NCBI RefSeq assembly: GCF_002797555.1
Contig: NZ_PGFA01000001.1
Location: 1 to 64,000, forward strand
Direction of reading: 5' to 3'
DNA length: 64,000 nucleotides
Origin: Hymenobacter chitinivorans DSM 11115
GTDB taxonomy: Bacteria; Bacteroidota; Bacteroidia; Cytophagales; Hymenobacteraceae
This document shows, piece by piece, positions 17,710-24,725 of the stretch. The position numbers were made by a program, and so were the translations under genes. The stretch's first letter is position 1, and every line of letters starts with the position of its first letter. Below the pieces are notes generated by a model. It did not search any database. It had not been told where the DNA came from and was given only the letters and a program-made list of their open reading frames with translations.

Positions 17710-18144
17710 ATGGCGTGGAGTACCCTGCCAGACTGGGAGAGGAACAACTATTTACTCGAAAAGTGCAGGTAAATAGGCGGAGTGAAAAGTCTCGGCTCCG
17801 GGGCCGTGGCGGAGTGGCTAATATCCACTTACGGCTATTTAAAGGGCCCTTGGTTAGTTTTGCGCCGCCCGACGGGTTATTTTGTAAAGTCTACAAAACC
17901 GAAAAGCTGGATTGGTTGCCGGAAATTGGGGCGCCTACTTTGGGACACCAATTACCCAATTCATCAGCGCAATTCGCAATCCTACGCTTACCCTTATTTA
18001 GCTATCCTAGATTGAATCCGGGGCCCGTCACTACCAAGTGAGCGGGCCCCGACTATTTTGCTTCCGTACTGAAGCCGGTGAGCAGCATCCCAAGATCAGC
18101 CTACCACTGCGCGAGCGGCGGGTGGTCGGGCTGCCCGACGTTGC
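17710..18144. other. Intergenic region between convergent genes
   Basis: It holds a strong hairpin (18020-18050) and otherwise only an open frame of about 77 codons at 17782-18015, which has no recognisable domain, no good start context and mixed composition. A short GTGGCGGAGTGGCTAA string around 17804-17819 recalls the D-arm of a class II tRNA, but no acceptor or T-arm accompanies it. I call no gene. Confidence 0.45.
18020..18050. terminator. Hairpin terminator candidate
   Basis: GGGGCCCGTCACT pairs with AGTGAGCGGGCCCC around a 4-5 nt loop with one bulged base. A T-run follows weakly (CTATTTTG). It lies in the gap between the AhpD-like gene and the convergent two-TM gene. Confidence 0.65.
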
Positions 18145-18555
18145 TTAGAGCTCCTTAATCAGCTGTAAAAACTCGGTGCCGACCTGCGGAAACAGGTAGC
18201 GCAGCACAATCAGCACCATCGACACGATTTCGGCGAAGACGGCCAGCACGAAGATTTTCGACAAGTCCGCGTCGACGTGCAGCACGTTGAAGCCGATGAG
18301 GAAAAAGCAGGTGTTGACCAGCAGGATCTGGAAGGCCAGGGCCCCCAGAATGCACCAGGCCACTTTCTGGCGCAGGCTGCGCTCGGCCTCGTGCTGCTGT
18401 TTCCAGGCCGTCACCAGGGTTTGCAGCTTGTAGCTCTGGTCGCGGGCCCGGGTCACGCGCTCAAAGGATTCGAGCTCCCCGGGGTTGACCTGCTCGCCCA
18501 CGGCGGCCACTTGGTTGCGCAGTTCGGGCGGCAGGGCTTGGAGTAAGTCGGCCAT
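18145..18555 (-). CDS. Two-TM protein coupled to an ImmA-type peptidase
   Basis: 136 residues. The soluble N-terminal half is helical and charged (FERVTRARDQSYKLQTLVTAW). It is followed by two membrane helices (VAWCILGALAFQILLVNTCFFLIGF and IFVLAVFAEIVSMVLIVLRYLF are their cores) joined by a short loop, with a short cytosolic tail. It starts only 2 bp after the peptidase gene stops, so the two are almost certainly cotranslated. No known family comes to mind. By context it is a candidate substrate, sensor or effector of the peptidase, but this is inference. Confidence 0.7.
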   Translation of the reverse strand: MADLLQALPPELRNQVAAVGEQVNPGELESFERVTRARDQSYKLQTLVTAWKQQHEAERSLRQKVAWCILGALAFQILLVNTCFFLIGFNVLHVDADLSKIFVLAVFAEIVSMVLIVLRYLFPQVGTEFLQLIKEL

Positions 18556-18557
18556 CC

Positions 18558-19106
18558 TTAGCGCAAGCCTAGTTCCGCCATGCGGTAGCCCATGGCCTGC
18601 TCCGACACGCCAAAGCGCCAGGCCAGATAGTCGATGTCGGGGTTGTGGGCAAACTCGCGGCGCATCAGGGGCTCGGGCATGAGCAGGGCGGCGGCAAAGC
18701 GGTTGGCCTCAATTTCACGGGCCCGGTCGGCGTCGGGAATCGAGTCGGAAAACTGCTCCCGAAACAGGTTGATGGTGCTGTCGACGAAGGAGCCGTCGGC
18801 TTCGGCCAGGTGCAGGAAGTGGTGGGCCAGCTCGTGGGCAATGGTAAACCGCTTGCGGCTGGCCGGGTCCGAGCCTTTGACCAGGATGATGGTGCCGCTG
18901 CTTTGCTTGGTAATCATACCCGAAAGGCTGTCCTGGGCAAACTCGGCGTTGTGCACGGTAATATCGTGCTGCTGGGCCAGGCTCACCGGGTCGATGGGCA
19001 GGTTAGCCGCCGCCCCGGCCTGCTGCAGCACGGCCTGGGCCCGCGCCTCAATTTCTTTGCGGGTGAGCATTCGGGTTTCGGGCGACATCGACAAAGCGGC
19101 AGGCAT
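18558..19106 (-). CDS. ImmA/IrrE-family zinc metallopeptidase
   Basis: 182 residues (other in-frame ATGs at 19088 and 19070). The zinc-binding HELAHH is at 91-96, with the third ligand region REIEANRFAAALLMP around 130-145, the hallmark of the ImmA/IrrE family (COG2856). The C-terminal AWRFGVSEQAMGYRMAELGL is also characteristic. Relatives cleave an Xre-type repressor to turn on mobile elements or DNA-damage responses. No Xre repressor is adjacent here. Instead the partner is a two-TM protein, which is unusual. The gene upstream (19173) is on the same strand, 66 bp away. Confidence 0.9.
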   Translation of the reverse strand: MPAALSMSPETRMLTRKEIEARAQAVLQQAGAAANLPIDPVSLAQQHDITVHNAEFAQDSLSGMITKQSSGTIILVKGSDPASRKRFTIAHELAHHFLHLAEADGSFVDSTINLFREQFSDSIPDADRAREIEANRFAAALLMPEPLMRREFAHNPDIDYLAWRFGVSEQAMGYRMAELGLR

Positions 19107-19172
19107 GCGGAAAAAAGTTCTTAAGACTACGGTAAGTTAGGAACAAACGCGCAAAAACGCGCCGCAGTTCGG

Positions 19173-19673
19173 TTAGAGCACCACCAGCCGGGCGGCTTGT
19201 TGCCGGGTCTCGGGGTCCTGGTACAGAATTTCAAACCGGGAATCGTCCAGGAGTCGGATCCAGCGGACGCCCAGGTCCGGAAAAGCCAGGCTGCGCTGGG
19301 TCAGCGTGGTCAGGTCGAACAGAATGACTTCGTGGTAATGCACCAGAAACAGGTAGCGGTCGGAGTAGATATTGCCCCGGAAAGTGGCCGCGCTGGGCCC
19401 CAGGCACGAAAAGCCGATGGCCTTGAAGTCGTGGTGCGTGTCGAGGACAAAGCCCCCGCCTTCTTCGGCAATAAAGAAAAAGCGGCCGTCCGGGGAATCC
19501 GGCTCATACTTATCGGGCATGTCGGTGCGGGGCCAGCCCCCAAAGTACTTTTCGGTGACCAGCTCCCCGTTGATTTTCAAATCCACTTCCCAGAGCATGC
19601 GGCCGTTGTTGGGCTCCACGCAGCCGTAGTGAATCAGCTCGATATCGTGGAATTTTGACTTGATAGAATGCAC
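19173..19673 (-). CDS. Hypothetical soluble protein, GTG start
   Basis: 166 residues. No ATG lies at the beginning; the frame starts with GTG (GTG CAT TCT). The sequence is strand-rich and aromatic: KINGELVTEKYFGGWPRTDMPD, then DGRFFFIAEEGGGFVLDTHHDF, then SDRYLFLVHYHEVILFDLTT. It resembles beta-propeller or WD-like cytosolic proteins, but no signature is complete. There is no signal peptide. It may be the first gene of the peptidase operon. I do not recognise the family. Confidence 0.6.
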   Translation of the reverse strand: MHSIKSKFHDIELIHYGCVEPNNGRMLWEVDLKINGELVTEKYFGGWPRTDMPDKYEPDSPDGRFFFIAEEGGGFVLDTHHDFKAIGFSCLGPSAATFRGNIYSDRYLFLVHYHEVILFDLTTLTQRSLAFPDLGVRWIRLLDDSRFEILYQDPETRQQAARLVVL

Positions 19674-19737
19674 AGGAATAAGGGTCTACGTGCATGGGCA
19701 CGGCGGGCTGCCGGGGCCAGAAGCCAAGCCGGCAGCT

Positions 19738-20295
19738 TTATCGGCCGGCGGGGCCGCTCTGCGCGCGAGTGAGCCACTCTTCTTTGCCCAGCCGGTACAC
19801 AAAGTTGAGCTTGGGCGCTTCGCCGAAGTAGGCTATTTCTTCCTCGGCAATCTTTTCGGCGCCCAGGCGGCCAATGGCAATCTGGGAGCGGCGGTTGACG
19901 GCGCCAATGTGGAAATACACCTGCGCAACGAACTGGAAGATGTAGTCCAGCATCAGGCCCTTCACCAGCAGGTTGAGGCCCGTGCCCCAGTAGCGGGTGG
20001 CGTAAAACGTGTAGCCGATGTGGATGCTGGCGTCCTGCTCGTCGGGGCCGTAGAAGCGGGTGCTGCCGGCCACTGCGCCGGTTGCTTTGTCCACTATCTT
20101 AAAGGCGCCCTGGCTCTGGAGCGCGCCTTCGAAGAACGTTTGAAATACTTCCCGCTGCCACCGGTCCTTGTTGGGGTGCTGCTCCCAGATCTTGGGGTCG
20201 GAAGCTGCCGCGTACAAGTCTGCAAAGTCGTCGGCTTGCAGGGGAAGCAGCAGCACCTGCTGGTTTTCGAGGCGGGGTTGGAGGTTGAGAGGCAT
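19738..20295 (-). CDS. GNAT N-acetyltransferase, RimJ/RimL-like
   Basis: 185 residues from ATG 20295, chosen because MPLNLQPRLENQQVLLLPLQ matches the usual start of this group; an ATG at 20325 adds ten residues. Family signatures include DPKIWEQHPNKDRW, the GYTFYATRYWGTGLN acetyl-CoA-binding loop and VYFHIGAVNRRSQIAIGRLGA. Enzymes of this type acetylate N-termini or small amines. The specific substrate cannot be told. It is transcribed alone. Confidence 0.88.
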   Translation of the reverse strand: MPLNLQPRLENQQVLLLPLQADDFADLYAAASDPKIWEQHPNKDRWQREVFQTFFEGALQSQGAFKIVDKATGAVAGSTRFYGPDEQDASIHIGYTFYATRYWGTGLNLLVKGLMLDYIFQFVAQVYFHIGAVNRRSQIAIGRLGAEKIAEEEIAYFGEAPKLNFVYRLGKEEWLTRAQSGPAGR

Positions 20296-20377
20296 CAGGT
20301 AGGAGAGGAAAGGCCAGCGGAGCATGTGGCCGGCGGGCAGAACCAGAAAAAGTCAACGGCAAGGACACGGACAGCAG

Positions 20378-21295
20378 CTAGGGGCGTTCCAGCGCCGGCC
20401 GGTCCCAATGGGCCAGCTCGGCGGCGGCCACGTAGGTGCTCTGCAGAAAATCGAGGACGGCCTGGCGCGGGTCGGGAGCCAGGCGGGCCGCTTCGTAGGG
20501 CAGAAAGAATTCGCCCATTTCGGGGCTGAAAAACGCGGCGGCGGGCTGCACTGCGGCGTGGGCAAGTTCGGGCAAGCCGGGGTAGGCGTAGCTGTAGAAA
20601 GCCGCCTCCTGCCCGTTGCCGCCGGGCCACCAGCCGGCGGCGCACTGCTCGGCCGAGTACGACTCGCGCGTCACCCAATCGGCCAGGTTGGGCATGCCGC
20701 CGGGGTGGGGTGGGGCCGGGCGGCCCGAGAAGCGGGTGACGGCCAGGTCAAACGAGCCCCAGAAAAAGTGCACCGGGCTGCACTTGCCCATAAAGCGCCC
20801 CCGAAACTCGTTGAGCACTTGGTCGGCCTGCAGCAGCACGTCCCAGAAACGCTCTACGGCCGTTGCGTCGTAGGCCCGGTGGTGCTCGTCTTCGGCAAAC
20901 GGCGTCACGTCCTCTATTTCCACCGGCACAGGCCAGATCCGGACGTGGATGCCCGCCTCGCGCAGCAGGGCGCGGTAGTGCCGGTAAAAGTCGGCCACGG
21001 ACCGGGGCTGCAGCGGCATGTCCCACTGCTGGCCGGCGCTGGTGTGCAGGCGCAGCTGGTGGCGGCGAAAGTCGAACACGATTTCGCAGGAGCCGGCGGC
21101 AGTAGGCATCGGGCCGGTAGACAGTCCCCGGGGCGTGACGTAAAGCGGTACCTGCCACCAGTGGTTGAGCATGGGGCTCAGCGCCAGGCGGGTCTTACCC
21201 ACGATTTGCGTCCACAGGTGCAGGGTCTGGCGGGTGTCTTGCCAGGCAGCGGCGGGCAGGGCCGGCCACGGGGTCGGAGAGGCGGAATCCATCAT
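20378..21295 (-). CDS. DUF5996 family protein
   Basis: 305 residues. The features are those I associate with DUF5996: WQDTRQTLHLWTQIVGKTRLAL near the start, NHWWQVPLYVTPRGLSTGP, then KCSPVHFFWGSFDLAVTRFSGRP, and AAGWWPG followed by AFYSYAYPGL. It is cytosolic by sequence, with no leader. The family has no known reaction. The many conserved Trp, His and Arg residues suggest an enzyme, but this is inference. Confidence 0.85.
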   Translation of the reverse strand: MMDSASPTPWPALPAAAWQDTRQTLHLWTQIVGKTRLALSPMLNHWWQVPLYVTPRGLSTGPMPTAAGSCEIVFDFRRHQLRLHTSAGQQWDMPLQPRSVADFYRHYRALLREAGIHVRIWPVPVEIEDVTPFAEDEHHRAYDATAVERFWDVLLQADQVLNEFRGRFMGKCSPVHFFWGSFDLAVTRFSGRPAPPHPGGMPNLADWVTRESYSAEQCAAGWWPGGNGQEAAFYSYAYPGLPELAHAAVQPAAAFFSPEMGEFFLPYEAARLAPDPRQAVLDFLQSTYVAAAELAHWDRPALERP

Positions 21296-21359
21296 AGCAA
21301 GCAGGCAGGGGAAGGGTGTAAATATAGAGTTTTGTGGTTCCCAGCCGCTGCCGCCCGCG

Positions 21360-22310
21360 CTACGCCGCCGCCGCGGGCATGGTTTGCAGCAGCCAGTGGT
21401 AGAGCTTATCCACGTCTGCGCGCCGAAACAGCTCGGTGCCCGGGTTCATGGTGGCCGCCGAGCCGCAGGCCCCGCCCAGGCGCACCACTTCCCGCACCGA
21501 GAGGCCCGAAGCCAACCCGTGCACCAGGCCGGCAACCATACTGTCGCCGGCGCCCACGGTGCTGCGCCGCTTCACGGCCGGGGCCGGCACGTGGTCCACC
21601 AGCTCCTTCGTGACCACGCAGGCCCCCTGCGGCCCCAGCGACACGACGACAATTTCCGCCTTGCCCTCGCGCACCAGGCGGTGGGCGGCTTCGGCCACGG
21701 CCTCGTTGTCGAGCTCATCGACGCCGGCCATTTTGCTGAGCTCCCCCACGTTGGGCTTGGCCAGGAATACGCCTTCTTCCAGCACGCGGAGCAGAGCCGG
21801 GCCGGAGGTGTCGACCACCACTTTCACGCCCCGCTCCTTGGCTGCGCGCACCACTTTTACCACAAACTCAGGCTCGACGCCCGGCGGCAGGCTGCCGCTG
21901 ATTACCAAAAACTCCGGCAGCTGATCAATGTGCTTCAGAGTTTGCAGAATCTGGTGCTGCTCCTCGGCCGAGAGGGCCGTGCCGGGCATGCCGAAGCGGT
22001 ATTGCTGCCCGCTGGCCGCGTCGACGACAATGAAATTCTCCCGGGTGCGGCTGACCATTTCCACCGGGGCCTGCCGGATATTTTCCTGGGTGAGCAGCTC
22101 GCGCAGCAGCGTGCCGCTGGGCCCGCCCACCGGAAACACCGCCAGCGAGTCGGAGCCGAGCCGTCTTAGGGCCCTGGACACGTTAATACCACCCCCGCCG
22201 GGCTCAAACTTAGGCGCGGCGCAGCGGATTTTCTGGTCGGGAATAATCTGGTCGGCCGTCGTGCTTTTGTCGACGGTCGGGTTTAGGGTCAGCGTGACGA
22301 TGGTGTTCAT
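21360..22310 (-). CDS. PfkB-family 1-phosphofructokinase/6-phosphofructokinase-like sugar kinase
   Basis: 316 residues. It starts with LTLNPTVDKSTTADQI and has the FEPGGGGINVSRALRRLG sugar-binding signature at about 36-52. The PfkB signature TVGAGDSMVAG is near 251-261, with catalytic D256. This arrangement is typical of the 1-phosphofructokinase/tagatose-6-phosphate kinase/PfkB subgroup, which phosphorylates hexose phosphates with ATP. Which hexose phosphate is used cannot be decided from sequence. No sugar transport genes are adjacent, so a housekeeping or minor glycolytic role like that of E. coli Pfk-2 is plausible. Confidence 0.92.
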   Translation of the reverse strand: MNTIVTLTLNPTVDKSTTADQIIPDQKIRCAAPKFEPGGGGINVSRALRRLGSDSLAVFPVGGPSGTLLRELLTQENIRQAPVEMVSRTRENFIVVDAASGQQYRFGMPGTALSAEEQHQILQTLKHIDQLPEFLVISGSLPPGVEPEFVVKVVRAAKERGVKVVVDTSGPALLRVLEEGVFLAKPNVGELSKMAGVDELDNEAVAEAAHRLVREGKAEIVVVSLGPQGACVVTKELVDHVPAPAVKRRSTVGAGDSMVAGLVHGLASGLSVREVVRLGGACGSAATMNPGTELFRRADVDKLYHWLLQTMPAAAA

Positions 22311-22445
22311 AGCAAGGCAGGTTGCGGGTAGGGGCGCCGGGGCGGCCGTAGACTTTCCGTGTACTAGCAGCCGCCGGCTTGGTTGCGCCGGGCCCTAAAC
22401 CCGCGGGCAGTATCTTTGCCTTTGCCCCTGCAAATAGCTGCCTCC

Positions 22446-22694
22446 ATGCAAAAATCCCGCGCCTGGCTTGATAAGAACGGCACAAAGCTGCTGCTGAGCG
22501 TAAGCCTGCTGCTGCTTGTGAGCGGCATGGTGGGGCAGTGGCGGGGCATGCATAGCGTAGTCCTCGCCGATGGCAACAACCCCGGTCAGGTAAAGATTGC
22601 GCCAGTTGGGCTACTGTATGGCTGTGCGGCGGTGCTGCTTGCACTGCTTGCCCTCGTCAAGCGGGAACCCGGCCCAGGGCCACCGCTGGCGTAA
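22446..22694 (+). CDS. Small two-TM membrane protein
   Basis: 82 residues from ATG 22446 (an in-frame upstream start at 22383 lacks plausibility). A charged N-terminus (MQKSRAWLDKNGTK) precedes one hydrophobic helix (LLLSVSLLLLVSGMVGQW). A loop follows, then a second helix (GLLYGCAAVLLALLALV) and a Pro-rich tail. It is divergent from the sugar kinase. Function is unknown. Confidence 0.65.
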   Translation: MQKSRAWLDKNGTKLLLSVSLLLLVSGMVGQWRGMHSVVLADGNNPGQVKIAPVGLLYGCAAVLLALLALVKREPGPGPPLA

Positions 22695-23080
22695 AGGCCA
22701 AAAAAAGCCGTCGACGCTCTACCCGCCGCTAAGCCAGGCTGCGGCTTCGGCTAGAAGATGTCCGGCTTCGAGTGCCGGTTGTCATGACGTAAAAAAGGCC
22801 GGGCCCAAGGCCGAATGTGAATGACCCGGCCGGCCGGGGCTGCCGGGGCCGAATACGGTTTCGGCGGGTTCAGGAATGGGGCTGGGTTTTACCTATAATT
22901 AGTATAAATAAGACAAAAGCTGCAAAAAGAGGCACTGCCGCCTCAACAATGGCCAGCTTCCGGGCGTAAGCAAATAGAGTTCAGCTTGGCTGGTCACCCT
23001 CAGCTGCGGCTGGTGCGTGCCCCGCCCCTGAACCTACTCGCCCGGCTCTATTCTTTCACCTCACTTATCCGCGCCATCTT
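22695..23080. other. Leader/intergenic region before pao operon
   Basis: It contains a GGCCGGG/CCCGGCC hairpin (22797-22831) preceded by an A-run and, near 22889-22915, an AT-rich stretch (TATAATTAGTATAAATAAG) that is the likeliest promoter for the pao operon. No plausible gene is present. Confidence 0.4.
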
Positions 23081-23605
23081 ATGAGTACAACCACTTCCCA
23101 AGCACCCTTGGGCACTTCTACTATTGCCCTGCCGCCACCCACGGGCACCGTCACGCTGAAAATAAACGGCGTGGAGCGGCAGCTGCAAATTGCCCCCTGG
23201 ACCACCTTGCTCGATGCTCTGCGCGAATACCTGGACCTGACCGGCACCAAAAAAGGCTGCGACCATGGCCAGTGCGGGGCCTGTACGGTGCTCGTCGACG
23301 GCAAGCGCATCAACTCCTGCCTCACGCTGGCCGTGATGCAGGAAGGCGCCGACATCACGACCATCGAAGGCTTAGGCACCGAGGAAAAGCTCCACCCGCT
23401 GCAGCAGGCCTTTGTCGACCACGACGCATTTCAGTGTGGCTACTGCACCCCCGGCCAGATCTGCTCGGCCGTGGGCATGCTCACCGAGGGCAAGGCCAAA
23501 ACCACCGCCGAAATCCGGGAGCTGATGAGCGGCAACCTCTGCCGCTGCGGGGCTTACACTAACATCGTGTCGGCCATTGAGGAAGTGCTGAATCAGCAAC
23601 GGTGA
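23081..23605 (+). CDS. paoA: Aldehyde oxidoreductase 2Fe-2S subunit (PaoA-like)
   Basis: 174 residues. The ferredoxin-type domain carries the first [2Fe-2S] ligands C60, C65, C68 and C80 (KKGCDHGQCGACTVLVDG). The all-helical domain carries the second set, C119 and C122 (CGYCTPGQ) and C154 and C156 (NLCRCGAYT). It passes electrons from the molybdenum subunit toward FAD. The N-terminal extension (STTTSQAPLGTSTIALPPP) has no twin-arginine motif, unlike E. coli PaoA, so this enzyme is probably cytosolic. It is the first gene of a three-gene operon. The stop codon lies inside an octamer repeat. Confidence 0.93.
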   Translation: MSTTTSQAPLGTSTIALPPPTGTVTLKINGVERQLQIAPWTTLLDALREYLDLTGTKKGCDHGQCGACTVLVDGKRINSCLTLAVMQEGADITTIEGLGTEEKLHPLQQAFVDHDAFQCGYCTPGQICSAVGMLTEGKAKTTAEIRELMSGNLCRCGAYTNIVSAIEEVLNQQR

Positions 23606-23700
23606 AATAGTGAGTTGGTGCAAGGGTGAGGTGTCGCTTTGACCCCGCCATTGCACCAGCAGAACAAAAACTCACCATTTCACTATTTCACCATCTCACC
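23601..23700. repeat. Inverted pair of octamer-built repeats between paoA and paoB
   Basis: Left arm 23601-23633 reads as consecutive octamers GGTGAAAT, AGTGAGTT, GGTGCAAG, GGTGAGGT. Right arm 23666-23700, read on the minus strand, gives GGTGAGAT, GGTGAAAT, AGTGAAAT, GGTGAGTT and TTT. The arms pair over GGTGAAATAGTGA/TCACTATTTCACC (13 bp perfect) around a central segment. The left arm covers the paoA stop and the right arm ends 2 bp before the paoB ATG, where a ribosome-binding site would be. A third, single copy lies at 48773-48806. Confidence 0.8.
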
Positions 23701-23702
23701 TG

Positions 23703-24725
23703 ATGAACAGTTTCACTTATACCCGCGCCAGTGGCGTGGAAGCGGCCGTCCGGGAAAAGACGGCCGACGAGGGCGTTAAATTCATTGCCGGCGGCACCAA
23801 CCTGCTGGATTTGATGAAGGAAAACGTGGAGCGGCCCACCCGCCTCATCGACCTCAACCACCTGCCCCTCAAATCCATCGAAGCCGCTCCCGACGGCGGC
23901 CTGCGCCTGGGCGCCCTGGCCACCAACGCCGATACAGCCTGGGACGAGCAGGTGCAGCAACGCTACCCGCTGCTGAGTCAGGCTATTCTGGCCGGCGCCT
24001 CGCCCCAGCTGCGCAACATGGCTACCAACGGCGGCAACCTGTTTCAGCGCACCCGCTGCTACTATTTCTACGACCTGGCCACGCCCTGCAACAAGCGGGA
24101 GCCCGGCTCGGGCTGCTCGGCCATCGGCGGCTACAACCGGATTCACGCCATTCTGGGCACTTCTGAGAGCTGCATTGCCACTCACCCCTCGGATATGTGC
24201 ATCGGGCTGGCCGCGCTGAATGCCACGGTGCGCGTCACTGGCCCCCAGGGCGAGCGGACGGTTAAGTTCGAGGACTTCCACCGCCTGCCCGAGGACAAAC
24301 CCGAGCTGGATAACACCCTGGCCGCCGACGAAATCGTGACGGCCATTGACCTGCCCAACGAGGATTTTAGCAAGAATTTCAGCTACCTCAAGCTGCGCGA
24401 CCGGCAATCCTACGCCTTTGCATTGGTGTCGGTAGCAGCGGCTTTGCAGCTCGACGGCAACACCATCAAAGAAGCCCGCCTGGCCCTGGGCGGTGTGGCC
24501 CACAAGCCCTGGCGCGACCAGCAGGCCGAAGCTCTGCTCAAAGGCCAGCCCGCCACGGAAGATACCTTCCGCCGGGCCGCGGCGGCGGTGGTCGAAAATG
24601 CCCAGGGCTACGGCCACAACACGTTTAAGATTGAGCTAGCCAAGCGCGCCATTGTGCGGGCCCTCAAGCAGGCCGCCGAAGGCACCCAGCACGCGTCCGA
24701 CATTTTTACCAACTCGAATCCATGA
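23703..24725 (+). CDS. paoB: Aldehyde oxidoreductase FAD-binding subunit (PaoB-like)
   Basis: 340 residues. The FAD-binding motif FIAGGTNLLDLMKENV is at about 27-42, and ATNGGNLFQRTRCYYF follows at 107-122. Four cysteines C119, C129, C138 and C157 in the segment CYYFYDLATPCNKREPGSGC and SESC match the insert that holds a [4Fe-4S] cluster in PaoB-type subunits, distinguishing it from ordinary xanthine dehydrogenase FAD subunits. The C-terminal CO-dehydrogenase flavoprotein domain is complete. It overlaps paoC by 4 bp (ATGA). Confidence 0.93.
   Translation: MNSFTYTRASGVEAAVREKTADEGVKFIAGGTNLLDLMKENVERPTRLIDLNHLPLKSIEAAPDGGLRLGALATNADTAWDEQVQQRYPLLSQAILAGASPQLRNMATNGGNLFQRTRCYYFYDLATPCNKREPGSGCSAIGGYNRIHAILGTSESCIATHPSDMCIGLAALNATVRVTGPQGERTVKFEDFHRLPEDKPELDNTLAADEIVTAIDLPNEDFSKNFSYLKLRDRQSYAFALVSVAAALQLDGNTIKEARLALGGVAHKPWRDQQAEALLKGQPATEDTFRRAAAAVVENAQGYGHNTFKIELAKRAIVRALKQAAEGTQHASDIFTNSNP

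Noticed and set aside
17782..18015. tRNA-like segment and small ORF
   Set aside because: A D-arm-like string is present but no acceptor stem or T-arm could be formed, and the 77-codon frame has no family resemblance.
20324..21613. Plus-strand 429-codon frame opposite DUF5996
   Set aside because: It spans the opposite strand of two real minus-strand genes and a gap. It has no motif and a biased composition.
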